A stretch of DNA of 64,000 nucleotides from Aggregicoccus sp. 17bor-14 (GCF_009659535.1 NZ_VJZZ01000019.1:54514-118513), one strand, 5' to 3'; counted from the stretch's first letter, positions 1 through 9,584 are shown. Program-made: numbers and translations. The notes: generated by a model from the letters alone, not told the origin.

Positions 1-321
1 GATGACGCCGAGGAAGTACTCGCGCCCGTAGTACTGGGCCATGCGCCCCAGCTGCTTTCCGTCGCGGAAGAGGAAGAAGGTCGGAATCCCGAACAGGCCG
101 AAGCGCCGGGCGAGCTCCTCGTACGCGTAGGCATTCACCTTCACCACCCGCATCGGCGCTCCGTCCAGCTCGGCGAGCAGCGCGGGCTCGGCGGCGGCGA
201 AGGCCTCGCAGTTGGGGCAGTCGGGTCCCCAGAAGTCCACCAGCACCAGCTCGCCGCGCGGCTCGAGGACGAGCGCGTCGAAGGTCTCGGGGGTCGCTTC
301 GTAGCTCTTGGGATGCGCCAT
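1..321 (-). CDS. thioredoxin-fold protein, 3' end outside window
   Basis: 107 residues are visible from the ATG at 321; the C-terminus runs off the left edge. The fold is that of thioredoxin: a strand ending in LVLVDFWG, a redox motif CPNC at residues 35-38, and the cis-proline segment GIPTFFLF with Pro80. The motif is CPNC rather than CGPC, so the redox potential probably differs from housekeeping thioredoxin; a disulfide reductase or peroxiredoxin-partner role is an inference. There is no signal peptide, so it should act in the cytoplasm. No strong ribosome binding site precedes the start. The family is clear and the physiological partner unknown. Confidence 0.85.
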   Translation of the reverse strand, partial: MAHPKSYEATPETFDALVLEPRGELVLVDFWGPDCPNCEAFAAAEPALLAELDGAPMRVVKVNAYAYEELARRFGLFGIPTFFLFRDGKQLGRMAQYYGREYFLGVI

Positions 322-490
322 GCGCGCTCGGATGCGCGCAGCGCCCGCCCGTCGCACCGCCGCTGCGCTCGCGCGTCCCGCTCCGTCCGGCAGGGGAGCT
401 GGCAGGCTGTCAGCGGCCCCGGACGGGCGGGGCCGCGGCAGCGCGCGTGGCATTGCCACCCGAGATGCCGCGGCGGCAGCGGCGCTCCCA

Positions 491-766
491 CTAGCCCTCG
501 GGCAGCTCGTCCGGGCGGATGGGGTGGATGCGCTCGTGGGACTGCACCGTCAGCTCGCGGTCCTCGTCCTCGTCCGAGTCCCCGAAGGTGAACTCGCGGA
601 TCTGGTCCGGGAGGATGTCCCGGAACTCGGGCTCCTCCTCGAGCGGGGGCGTGGCCGCGAGGTCCTGGTCGGTGATGTTGATCTCCTCCTGCCCGCTCTC
701 CGGGTCCACGTGTCGCCGGCTGGTGGACTCACCGACATCCTCGGAACCCATCTTCCTGAATCGCAT
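491..766 (-). CDS. small acidic protein of unknown function
   Basis: A 91-residue protein. I chose the ATG at 766 because an aggagg ribosome binding site lies just upstream; the longer open frame to 850 has no such signal. The product is hydrophilic and strongly acidic, with Asp/Glu clusters such as GDSDEDEDRE, no cysteine, no signal peptide and no membrane segment. It is probably soluble and at least partly disordered. It lies between a thioredoxin-like gene and a SanA-like gene on the same strand, with gaps too large to prove an operon. I do not recognise the family. Confidence 0.7.
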   Translation of the reverse strand: MRFRKMGSEDVGESTSRRHVDPESGQEEINITDQDLAATPPLEEEPEFRDILPDQIREFTFGDSDEDEDRELTVQSHERIHPIRPDELPEG

Positions 767-890
767 GGCGCCTCCTGTGCGCGTGTTCCCATCCCTGTGA
801 GGACAACAGCCTTCAGGGGTGAGGGTGCGGAGGCAGAGGGGCTGCGGCAAGGAAGAGCCCGGCTGCCTGCCCGGGGGCCGCGCCCAGCCC

Positions 891-1568
891 TCAGCGCCGC
901 TGGGGCGGCGGCGTGCGGCCGGTGGGGAAGGCGGGCTCGGCGTGCAAGAGCACCATGGCGAGCGCGAGCGGGCGGCTGACCAGCTCGCGCAGCGCGTAGC
1001 GGCGCGTGCCCTGGCGCCCCTCGTCCGCCGCGACGCCCCAGGCCTCCACGCCGATGGAGTTGGCGATGAAGAGCGCGCGCGGCAGGTGGAAGGCCTGCGT
1101 CACCAGCAGGGCGCGGCGCACCTCGAAGACGCGGTGGGCGCGCACGCAGCTGTCGTAGGTGGAGAGCCCCGCGAAGTCCGCCTCGACGTCCGCCTCGGGC
1201 ACGCCGCGCGCGCGCACGTACGCCACCATGGCGCGCGTCTCGTCGTGGCGCCGGTCGCTGTTGTCCCCGCTCACCAGCAGCCGCTTCACCTTGCCGCTGC
1301 GGTACAGCTCCACCGCCTTGTCCAGGCGCTCGGCGAGCACCGGCGAGGGCTCGCGCACGGCGGCCAGCCCCGCGCCGAACACCAGCGCCACGGGCGCCTC
1401 GGGCGCGCGCGCGGCCGGCAGGATGCGCCCGCGGTAGCGCAGGCTCACGTAGAGCGAGGCGCCGAGCGAGAGCACGACGCACAGGAGCAGCACCCGCACG
1501 AGCGCGCGCACGAGCCCGCGCGCCACCCGCCCCGCCACACCCGCCCGCTCACGCCCCTTCACGGCCAC
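891..1568 (-). CDS. SanA/YdcF-like DUF218 membrane protein
   Basis: 225 residues. A basic N-terminus precedes one membrane segment at about residues 20-42, followed by a DUF218 domain at about 59-205. Typical motifs are VFGAGL near residue 63, LLVSGDNS, STYDSC and the FHLPRALFI segment. In Escherichia coli, SanA of this family supports the envelope barrier to vancomycin, and other members have been linked to envelope polysaccharide. The enzymatic reaction is not established. The membrane anchor with an outward globular domain fits an inner-membrane protein facing the periplasm. The family call is firm, the role is inferred. Confidence 0.85.
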   Translation of the reverse strand: MAVKGRERAGVAGRVARGLVRALVRVLLLCVVLSLGASLYVSLRYRGRILPAARAPEAPVALVFGAGLAAVREPSPVLAERLDKAVELYRSGKVKRLLVSGDNSDRRHDETRAMVAYVRARGVPEADVEADFAGLSTYDSCVRAHRVFEVRRALLVTQAFHLPRALFIANSIGVEAWGVAADEGRQGTRRYALRELVSRPLALAMVLLHAEPAFPTGRTPPPQRR

Positions 1569-1656
1569 CTGCGCTCACCCCTTCGCGTCTCGCCAGAGGG
1601 GGCCATCTTGGCGCGCGCGGGGGCCGCTGAGAACCGTTTCTCCGCCTGCCTGGCTG

Positions 1657-2088
1657 CTACGGATGCGCGGGCTGGGCCTCGGCCGGGGCGCCCGCGGCCT
1701 TGAGCGCGTGGCGCTCGATCATCTCGAGCAGCTGGCGCGGGTCCACCGGCTTCTTGAGGAAGGCCGCGACGCCGTAGTTCGCGCCGTACACCGCCAGATC
1801 GCGCGCGTTCATCACCGCCATGCCGGCCGAGACGATGACGATGGGCACCTCCTGCAGCGCCTCGCTCGCCTTGCGCACGTTGAGCAGCTTGTGCCCGTCC
1901 ATGATCGGCATCGCCATGTCCAGGAGCACCAGCGCGGGGCGCGGCCCGCGGGTGAGCGCGTCGAGCGCCTGCTTGCCGTTCGCCGCGCAGCTCACGGAGA
2001 GCCCCTGCAGCTCGAGGAAGCCGGCGAGCGAGTCGCGGATGTCGGGGTCGTCTTCGACGACGAGGATGGGGCCTGCCAGCGGAGACAT
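1657..2088 (-). CDS. stand-alone response regulator receiver protein
   Basis: 143 residues from the ATG at 2088, which has a ctggag ribosome binding site; the frame stays open upstream to 2304 but that part looks non-coding. The protein is a single receiver domain with acidic pair Glu12-Asp13, phospho-acceptor Asp57 in VLLDMAMP, and conserved Lys113 in FLKKPVD. A short Ala/Pro tail follows and there is no output domain. Such single-domain receivers pass phosphate on or bind a partner directly, as CheY does. No kinase is adjacent, so the partner cannot be named. It is divergent from the ATP synthase operon. Confidence 0.9.
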   Translation of the reverse strand: MSPLAGPILVVEDDPDIRDSLAGFLELQGLSVSCAANGKQALDALTRGPRPALVLLDMAMPIMDGHKLLNVRKASEALQEVPIVIVSAGMAVMNARDLAVYGANYGVAAFLKKPVDPRQLLEMIERHALKAAGAPAEAQPAHP

Positions 2089-2222
2089 GGGGACTCCAGG
2101 GCGTCCAGAGAGGTGCATGTAGGCTAGGGTCGCCCCCCGGGCTGCACCACCGCCCCCGCCCGGCGCGCGCGCTGCCTCGGCCCCCTGCCTGCTGCCCATT
2201 AGCAAAGCTGCGAAGGCGCGGG

Positions 2223-2251
2223 TTGACCCCAGCGGGGCCCACCTGTAGAAC
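2223..2251 (+). promoter_or_regulatory. putative sigma-70 promoter of the atpG operon
   Basis: TTGACC (2223-2228), a 17-base spacer and TAGAAC (2246-2251) form a good housekeeping promoter about 70 bases before the atpG start. It lies in the 234-base gap between the divergent receiver gene and atpG. It suggests that the F1 genes here start their own transcript instead of continuing a transcript from atpA. Confidence 0.55.
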
Positions 2252-2322
2252 GCGCGCGATTTTGGCAAGCGCGGAAGAAGCCTCAGGCAAGCCCGCGTTT
2301 TCACAGGACCAACGGGGTTCCC

Positions 2323-3240
2323 ATGGCGTCCCTACGCGACATTCGTAAGCGCATCCGCTCGGTGAAGAACACGAAGCAGATCACCAAGGCGATGAAGATG
2401 GTGGCCGCCGCGAAGCTGCGCAAGGCGCAGGACGCGATCATCGCGGCGCGCCCCTACGCGCAGACGCTGGATCAGATCATCGGCGACCTGGTGGCCCGCT
2501 CGGGCGACGAGGCGCTGGCCCACCCGCTGCTCACCCAGCGCCCCGCGCGCCGCGTGGAGCTGGTGGTGCTCACGAGCGACCGCGGCCTCGCCGGCGGCTT
2601 CAACTCGAACGTGATCCGCCGCACCAGCCGCTTCCTCAACGAGAACGGCCGCGACCTCGAGCGCATCGAGCTCGCCACGGTAGGCCGCAAGGGCCACGAC
2701 TTCTTCCGCAACCGCGGCACGCCCATCCGCAAGGACTTCCCGGGCCTCTACGCGAAGCTCAACTACCGGCTCGCCGCGGACATCGCCGAGGAGTTCAGCG
2801 CGAACTTCCTCAACGGCGAGGTGGACGCGGTGTACCTCGTGTACAACCAGTTCGGCTCCGCGATCAGCCAGACGGTGACGCTCGAGCAGGTGCTGCCGCT
2901 GCAGACGCTCGCGGCCCCCGCCGCCGCCCAGGCCGCCACCGCGCCCGGCGCCGCCACGCAGACCGCGCCCGCGCGCAACCTGGTGGACTTCAAGTACGAG
3001 CCGGACCGCCAGTCCGTGCTCGACCGGCTGGTCCCGCAGGCGGTGGCCATCAAGGTCTACCGCGCGCTGCTGGAGAGCGTGGCGAGCGAGCACGGCGCGC
3101 GCATGAGCGCCATGGAGAACGCGACCACCAACGCCACCGACATGATCAGCTCCCTCACCCTGGTCTACAACCGCACCCGCCAGGCGGTGATCACCAAGGA
3201 GCTGATGGAGATCGTGTCCGGCGCCGAGGCGCTCAAGTAG
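2323..3240 (+). CDS. atpG: ATP synthase F1 subunit gamma
   Basis: 305 residues, the central rotor shaft of F1. The N-terminal helix [20 protein letters not shown] and the C-terminal helix ending in [13 protein letters not shown] are the two highly conserved ends of the family. The Rossmann-like middle is present ([15 protein letters not shown] near residue 81). The protein is a little longer than the usual 285-290 residues because of an Ala/Pro/Thr-rich insert at about 197-218, a place where gamma subunits often vary. The gene precedes atpD by 65 bases. No atpA lies immediately upstream; the neighbour there is a divergent receiver gene. Confidence 0.98.
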   Translation: MASLRDIRKRIRSVKNTKQITKAMKMVAAAKLRKAQDAIIAARPYAQTLDQIIGDLVARSGDEALAHPLLTQRPARRVELVVLTSDRGLAGGFNSNVIRRTSRFLNENGRDLERIELATVGRKGHDFFRNRGTPIRKDFPGLYAKLNYRLAADIAEEFSANFLNGEVDAVYLVYNQFGSAISQTVTLEQVLPLQTLAAPAAAQAATAPGAATQTAPARNLVDFKYEPDRQSVLDRLVPQAVAIKVYRALLESVASEHGARMSAMENATTNATDMISSLTLVYNRTRQAVITKELMEIVSGAEALK

Positions 3241-3266
3241 TTGACCCTTCTGAAGGCCCCCGGTAA

Positions 3267-4748
<1,482 letters not shown>

Positions 4749-4764
4749 TCGCTCCCGCCTGACC

Positions 4765-5334
4765 GTGCTCACCCGGCTCACGCTCGTCGCCGCAGTGCTG
4801 CTGCTCGCACTGCCCGCCCCGGCCCAGACGGCCGGGGCGGCGCCGCGCGCGAGCCGCGCCCGGGTGAGCGCGAACGGGCTGTACACCGTGCGCCTGGTGG
4901 AGACGGCGCCGGGGCAGTGCCGGCTGGAGGTGGGCAGCGACGCGCCCCAGGGCAGCTGGAGCGTGGAGCGCTGCGTGGGCAGCGCGGACGACCTCTACTT
5001 CGTGGCCAACGACGGCGCGACGGTGTGGGTGCTGCGGCCGCTCGCGGAGAAGCCGGCGGGCACGGAGCAGCAGCACGTGAAGAAGGGCAAGGCGCCCGCG
5101 TGGGCGGCCGCCCGGGTGGCGTGGGAGGTGGTGCGGCCGGGGGAGCTGCGGCAGGAGCTGCGGCTCTCGGGGCTGGTGCCCACGAAGAGGCTCTCCGAGG
5201 TGCGGCAGTTCCGCGCGCACTTCGGCTGGCTCGAGGGCACGCTGGGCATCCCCGGCAAGGGCCCGCGCCTCACGGACGCGGGCGAGGTGGAGTTCGAGAC
5301 GGTGGACGGCAAGACCCACCGCCTGAAGTTCTAG
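4765..5334 (+). CDS. exported protein of unknown function inside the atp operon
   Basis: 189 residues with a GTG start 16 bases after atpD. Residues 1-21 form a cleavable signal peptide ending in an Ala-rich region, so the mature protein should be periplasmic. The rest reads as beta-rich, with short strands such as YTVRLVE, LYFVAND and TVWVLRPL and a closing strand in which VEFETVDG is followed by KTHRLKF. Two cysteines about 18 residues apart could form a disulfide. I do not recognise a named family. Its place between the beta and epsilon genes is unusual and points to cotranscription, not necessarily to a role in the enzyme. Confidence 0.8.
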   Translation: MLTRLTLVAAVLLLALPAPAQTAGAAPRASRARVSANGLYTVRLVETAPGQCRLEVGSDAPQGSWSVERCVGSADDLYFVANDGATVWVLRPLAEKPAGTEQQHVKKGKAPAWAAARVAWEVVRPGELRQELRLSGLVPTKRLSEVRQFRAHFGWLEGTLGIPGKGPRLTDAGEVEFETVDGKTHRLKF

Positions 5335-5375
5335 AGACGTTCCCAGAGATTTCGAAGCACGGAAGGAAAGCCGCG

Positions 5376-5780
5376 ATGGCCAAGCTGACGGTCGAGATTG
5401 TCACCCCCGAGAAGCGCGTGCTGTCCGTGCAGGCGGACGAGGCGGTCGTCCCCGGCGCGCAGGGCCTGTTCGGCGTGCGCCCCGGCCACACGCCCTTCCT
5501 CAGCCTGATGGAGCCCGGCGTGCTCACCCTCACCGAGAGCGGGCGGCGCGACAGCTACTTCGTCGCCGGCGGCTTCGTGGAGGTGGGTGACGACCGCGTG
5601 CTGGTGCTCGCGGACGCCGCCGAGCAGGTGAGCGGCATCGACGTGGAGGCGGCGCGCCGCCGGATGAGCGACGCGCAGGAGCGGCTCAAGGGCCTCTCCA
5701 GCGACGACGCGCGCTTCCACGTGGAGGCGGCTGCCGTGCGCCGCGAGACCGCGCGCATCGCGGCGGCCGGCACGCGCTAG
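5376..5780 (+). CDS. atpC: ATP synthase F1 subunit epsilon
   Basis: 134 residues from the ATG at 5376, preceded by a ggaagg ribosome binding site. The N-terminal beta sandwich at about residues 1-85 has family motifs: TVEIVTPEKRVLS, a FGVRPGHTPFLS loop and YFVAGGFVEV. A C-terminal helical hairpin at about 90-134 follows. In bacteria this subunit couples gamma to the c-ring and its C-terminal helices can inhibit ATP hydrolysis. The hairpin is full length, so inhibition is possible. It is separated from atpD by an unrelated exported protein gene. Confidence 0.97.
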   Translation: MAKLTVEIVTPEKRVLSVQADEAVVPGAQGLFGVRPGHTPFLSLMEPGVLTLTESGRRDSYFVAGGFVEVGDDRVLVLADAAEQVSGIDVEAARRRMSDAQERLKGLSSDDARFHVEAAAVRRETARIAAAGTR

Positions 5781-5788
5781 GCCTCGCC

Positions 5789-6046
5789 GTGGCATCGCCC
5801 CTCTTCGAGCTCTTCCACCTCATCTCGGATCCGCCGAGCGCGAAGGCCCGCCTGTACGTGGTGGACCACGCGCTCGAGGACCGGGTGCGCTTCCGCAACC
5901 TCACCTATCCCGAGGTGGAGGCGGACTTCCGCGCGCGCGGCGGGCACAGCACGCCCGCGCTGTGGGACGGCACCGAGCTGCACCAGGGCGCCGAGGCCGT
6001 GGTCGCGCGGCTGCAGGCCGCGGTGAACCTCGGCCGCGACGGGTAG
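5789..6046 (+). CDS. small glutaredoxin/GST-N-like protein without active-site cysteines
   Basis: 85 residues, GTG start 8 bases after atpC, so very likely part of the atp transcript. The order of segments suggests a thioredoxin fold: an LYVVDH strand, a second strand VRFRNLTYPEVEADF, the segment STPALWDG that resembles the cis-Pro TPAL loop of glutaredoxin and GST N-terminal domains, and a last helix GAEAVVARLQAA. There is no cysteine at all, so it cannot act as a dithiol oxidoreductase. A binding or regulatory role is possible. The fold is inferred from pattern only. Confidence 0.65.
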   Translation: MASPLFELFHLISDPPSAKARLYVVDHALEDRVRFRNLTYPEVEADFRARGGHSTPALWDGTELHQGAEAVVARLQAAVNLGRDG

Positions 6047-6217
6047 CGCTCCGGCGCTCGCGCTGCGAGCGGGTGATTCCCGCCCCACGCCCTGCGCACC
6101 GCGCCGCACGCTGCACGAGCAGCCGCGACGCGCGAACGCAAGCTGTCTTCTCGTCGCAGCGTTTCAACGTCATGCAGCGCGCAACACCCGCGCGCGTGGA
6201 ACGGCACTTCGTCCCGC

Positions 6218-6233
6218 GCGCAAGGGCTTGCGC
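6218..6233. promoter_or_regulatory. inverted repeat, possible operator
   Basis: A perfect 7-base inverted repeat GCGCAAG-gg-CTTGCGC lies about 90 bases before the ADP-ribosylglycohydrolase start, in a 278-base gap. A 2-base centre is typical of dimeric repressor sites and too tight for an RNA hairpin loop. The regulator is unknown. Confidence 0.25.
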
Positions 6234-6324
6234 AATTTCGCTCCGCGTACCTTCTCTTTCTCGCGCCGAAACGGCATCAGTGCGTTCCCGCGGGCGCCGC
6301 GCCTCGGGTATCTTGAACCTCCCC

Positions 6325-7362
6325 ATGCCGCTGACCCCGCACGAGCGCCAGGACAGGTTCCACGCGGCGTTCCTGGGCCTCGCCATCGGGGATGCGCTGG
6401 GCTTCCCGCTGCGCGGCATCCCGCCGGCGAGCCTCGCGCGGCTGCCGAACCTCGCGGAGGACTTCGCGCCGCGCCCGCGCGGCAAGTTCGCGAAGGGGCA
6501 GTTCTCGGACGACACGCAGCTCCTGCTCGCCGCGGCCGAGAGCGTGATTCGCGAGGGCAAGGTGGACGGGCGCAGCGTCGCGGCGCACCTCGCGTGGCTG
6601 TGGCAGGAGGGCGTCATCCTGCAGCCGCCGCGCAGCCTCTCGGAGAGCCTCGAGCGGCTCGCGGGCGGCACGCCGTGGATGAGCGCGGGCGCGCCGGTGG
6701 GCGTGAAGTGCCCCTCGGTGCTCAGCCGCGCGCTGGTGGTGGGGCTGCTCGAGAGCGGCGGCCGCGCGCGCCTGCCGCACGACGCGGGCGTGCTCACCAT
6801 CGTCACACACAAGGACCCCGCGTGCGCCGCCGCGGCCTCCGCCTTCGCGCAGGCCATTGCGCTGGGCTTCGCCCAGGAGCCGCTCACCCCCGCGGACTTC
6901 TGCGAGACGCTCGCGCTCGCGGCGAGCGCGCACGACCAGGCGCTGGGCGAGGAGCTGCGCCACCTGCCGCGGCTGCTCACCTGGGAGCCGGCGCGCGCGC
7001 TCGCGGCGCTGCGCAAGGTGGGTGTGCCGGCGAGCCAGCTCAAGGGTGTGGACGGGCTGCCGCAGCACGTGGTGCCCGTGCTGCTCACCGCGCTCTACGC
7101 CGCGCTGAAGGAGCCGCACGACTTCCGCCGCGCCGTGGCGCTCACCCTGCGCTGTGGCGGTGAGGCGGACGTGGCGGCGGCCCTGTGCGGCGCGCTGCTC
7201 GGCGCGCACCTGGGCAGCGGCGCCCTGCCTGCGCGCCTGCGCAAGCAGGTGCTCTACGCGGACAGCCTCCTGGATACGGCGGAGCGCCTCTGGCAGGCGC
7301 GCCAGGTGCGCGAGACGCTCGCCACCGCGCTCGCCTTTCAGGGCCGCATCGGGCGGCGCTAG
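6325..7362 (+). CDS. ADP-ribosylglycohydrolase family protein
   Basis: 345 residues. The N-terminus carries the family signature GLAIGDALGFPLRG, and the metal-binding motif SDDT appears in KGQFSDDTQLL at about residues 66-71. Members remove ADP-ribose from protein side chains, as DraG does for nitrogenase reductase, or act on other ADP-ribosyl substrates using two divalent metals. The fold is all-helical, consistent with the sequence. I chose the ATG at 6325 because homology begins there; the open frame extends further upstream without coding character. No ADP-ribosyltransferase lies in the window, so the substrate is unknown. Confidence 0.85.
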   Translation: MPLTPHERQDRFHAAFLGLAIGDALGFPLRGIPPASLARLPNLAEDFAPRPRGKFAKGQFSDDTQLLLAAAESVIREGKVDGRSVAAHLAWLWQEGVILQPPRSLSESLERLAGGTPWMSAGAPVGVKCPSVLSRALVVGLLESGGRARLPHDAGVLTIVTHKDPACAAAASAFAQAIALGFAQEPLTPADFCETLALAASAHDQALGEELRHLPRLLTWEPARALAALRKVGVPASQLKGVDGLPQHVVPVLLTALYAALKEPHDFRRAVALTLRCGGEADVAAALCGALLGAHLGSGALPARLRKQVLYADSLLDTAERLWQARQVRETLATALAFQGRIGRR

Positions 7363-7539
7363 CCGCGTTCCCGGCCGGCCCCGCCCGTCCTCCTGGAGGG
7401 CAGCCGGGCGAGCGTGCGCACCCCATGGGACTTTTATCCGGCCTGCGCCGTCCGCACCTTCCCGGGGCAAGGCGGGAGCGCGCATGCCCCTGACCCTCTC
7501 GGGAGGGCGAGCGTGGCCTGCCCATCGGGGAGGCGACCT

Positions 7540-7944
7540 GTGGAACTCGAATCAGAGCGGATGGAGCGAGAGCAGCTGCGGCACTTGTCCACCGCGGACC
7601 TCATCAAACACGCGCTCACGGAGGCGCGCCTGCTGGTCAAGGCGGAGGTCCTCCACGCGAAGAAGGAGCTGAAGGAGGAGGCCAAGGCGGCGCGCACCAG
7701 CGGCATCCTGCTGGGAGCGGCCTTCGTGCTGGTGCTCTGCGCCCTCTCGGCGCTCTTCGTCGCGCTCGGGCTCGCGCTGCCGGTGGGCCCCGCGCTCGGC
7801 GTGCTCATCGTGGGCGTGGCGCTCCTGCTCGTCACCGGGCTGCTCGCCTTCGTCGGCGTGAAGAAGCTGCCGAAGAAGCCGCTGCCCCACACCCAGGCCC
7901 GCCTCCGCACGGACCTCACCCTCACCCGCGAGACCCTGCAATGA
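7540..7944 (+). CDS. phage-holin-superfamily (DUF1469-like) membrane protein
   Basis: 134 residues from the GTG at 7540, chosen because ggggagg lies at good distance; an ATG at 7561 is an alternative. An amphipathic helix rich in Glu/Lys (about residues 8-55) precedes two membrane segments at about 60-85 and 90-112. This matches the DUF1469 / Phage_holin_3_6 family, common in chromosomes without phage and usually next to YtxH- or DUF3618-type proteins. The next gene overlaps it by 4 bases. A role in envelope or stress physiology is likely but unproven. It is not evidence for a prophage. Confidence 0.75.
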   Translation: MELESERMEREQLRHLSTADLIKHALTEARLLVKAEVLHAKKELKEEAKAARTSGILLGAAFVLVLCALSALFVALGLALPVGPALGVLIVGVALLLVTGLLAFVGVKKLPKKPLPHTQARLRTDLTLTRETLQ

Positions 7945-8408
7945 CCGATCGCGAGCAGACCGAGAAGGCCGCAGACCGCATCCGCGAGGAGTTCCTGCTC
8001 ACGCTCCAGGAGCTGGACCGCCGCCGCGACCACGCCTTCGACGTGCGCTACCAGGCCGCGCAGCACAAGGACGCGCTCGTCATCGCCGGCAGCGCCGTGG
8101 CGCTGCTCGCGCTCACCAGCGTGGGCGTGGCCATCTACCGCTCGCGCCACCGCGAGGAGCGGCTCTTCAAGAAGCGCATCGAGGGCGTGCGCCGCGCCTG
8201 GAGCCACCCCGAGCGCCTCGCGACCTCGCGCGAGGAGAAGCCGCTCGCGGTGGAGCTGGGCACCAAGCTGGTGGTCATCTTCGGCACCGCCCTGGCCACC
8301 GCGCTCGCCAAGCGCTCCGTCAGCTCGCTCGTGCCGCCGCAGGGACAGCGCACCGCCTTCGTGCCGGTGGAGCAGAAGCAGCCGTCCACCGCGCCCCACA
8401 CCCACTAG
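7941..8408 (+). CDS. small membrane protein translationally coupled to the DUF1469-like gene
   Basis: 155 residues; its ATG overlaps the upstream stop in an ATGA junction, so translation is probably coupled. It has a charged helical N-terminus (residues 1-45), one clear membrane segment at about 46-66 (LVIAGSAVALLALTSVGVAI), a basic cytoplasmic stretch, and a second weakly hydrophobic helix near 108-122. The pattern resembles the DUF3618/YtxH partners of DUF1469 proteins, but I cannot assign a family firmly. Confidence 0.65.
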   Translation: MTDREQTEKAADRIREEFLLTLQELDRRRDHAFDVRYQAAQHKDALVIAGSAVALLALTSVGVAIYRSRHREERLFKKRIEGVRRAWSHPERLATSREEKPLAVELGTKLVVIFGTALATALAKRSVSSLVPPQGQRTAFVPVEQKQPSTAPHTH

Positions 8409-8765
8409 CGCAGGCTCGTCCGTACCGCGGGCGCGCGTGGACCGCTCCCCTCCGGGGGCGGGCCGCCGCGCCCGCGAGCCGTTCGTGCGGGAGAGCGCCC
8501 CCCCCCGTGAGGGCGCCGGGGTCCTGGAAACGCCCCCGAAACCCCCCCCGAAAATCCCCCGGAAAATGCCCCTGTAGGGCGCCGAAACACCTTTCCGCAG
8601 AGGGGTGCGAAGCTCCTCCGGAAACCCACACATCCCCACGTCTCACATCCCGCAAGCACCCGGAATCACGGCGGCCCACCGCGCCCGTGAGCCGGGCAGG
8701 CAGGGAAGCGCGGCAACGTGCTGGAATATCGATTCTGGCCGCCGCCTTTTTTTGCCCGCTTGCGA
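8409..8765. other. gene-free stretch with runs of C
   Basis: These 357 bases hold no convincing gene. The middle carries a 9-base C run at 8498-8506 and a regular series of C runs at 8533-8537, 8542-8549, 8556-8560 and 8569-8572 separated by short A-rich spacers. The opposite strand thus has four or five G tracts. An in-frame GTG at 8718 could extend the M23 peptidase upstream, but the signal peptide reads best from 8766. Confidence 0.6.
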
Positions 8766-9584
8766 ATGCTCATCCCGATGCTCATGGTCCTGGGTTCCGC
8801 TGCCGCCGCGGCTCCCTCTTCCTCTCCCTCGAGCCCGACCGTTCCGGTGGTCGGCGTCCCCTTCGCCTGTGGCCGCATCTACACGGTGAGCCAGGGTCAC
8901 GACACGGGCAGCCACCTCAGCAACGACACCTACGCGTGGGACTTCCGGATGCCGGTGGGCACGCCGGTGGTCGCGGCGCGCGACGGCGTGGTGCGCATGG
9001 CGCGCGGCGACAGCACCCAGGGCGCGTGCGACCCCTCCATGGCGCAGTACGCGAACTACATCATCATCGACCACGGCGACGGGCTGGAGACGCAGTACCT
9101 GCACTTCAGCGCGGTGACGGTGGCGGTGGGCGAGCACGTGAAGCAGGGGCAGCTGATCGGCTTCTCGGGCAACACCGGCTGGAGCTGCGGCCCGCACCTG
9201 CACTTCAAGGTGGCGAAGGCCTCGGGCCCTACCTGGAACAACCCCAGCGTGCCGGCGAGCATCGAGGGCTACGGCGATCCCGTGCGCGACACGCTCATCG
9301 CGGCGCCGCTGTGCAAGGACACGGACCGCGCGATGATGGCGGCGCGCACCGAGACCGCGGACCCCTCGCTCGCGCAGCAGACCTCACTGCCCACCGCGGC
9401 TGACGGTCAGCAGGCGGCGGGCGGCATCCCGCGCGGGGCGCAGGCCATCGTCGACGGCGTCACCCAGGCGAAGCCCCAGGGCGCCGAGGGCCGCAGCGAA
9501 GCGCCCGCGTCCGGCGGTGCCCGCGCGCCGGGCAGCACCGGCCAGGCTGAGGCTCGCGAGCAGCGCGCCGACGCCCGCGAGTAG
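8766..9584 (+). CDS. M23 (LytM-type) zinc metallopeptidase, exported
   Basis: 272 residues. A hydrophobic signal peptide covers about residues 1-17. The M23 domain at about 30-200 has the first zinc ligands His50 and Asp59 in SHLSNDTYAWDF, then MPVGTPVVAARDGVV, and the closing PHLHF motif. Such enzymes cut peptide cross-links of peptidoglycan or regulate amidases. The C-terminal 70 residues are low-complexity Ala/Gly/Gln-rich and are encoded opposite the end of the leftward GTPase gene (201-base overlap). That tail is either disordered or forced by the lack of an earlier stop. Confidence 0.85.
   Translation: MLIPMLMVLGSAAAAAPSSSPSSPTVPVVGVPFACGRIYTVSQGHDTGSHLSNDTYAWDFRMPVGTPVVAARDGVVRMARGDSTQGACDPSMAQYANYIIIDHGDGLETQYLHFSAVTVAVGEHVKQGQLIGFSGNTGWSCGPHLHFKVAKASGPTWNNPSVPASIEGYGDPVRDTLIAAPLCKDTDRAMMAARTETADPSLAQQTSLPTAADGQQAAGGIPRGAQAIVDGVTQAKPQGAEGRSEAPASGGARAPGSTGQAEAREQRADARE

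Noticed and set aside
7540..8408. Holin-like gene pair as a sign of a prophage
   Set aside because: DUF1469 proteins are common chromosomal genes and no phage structural, lysis or integrase gene is nearby.
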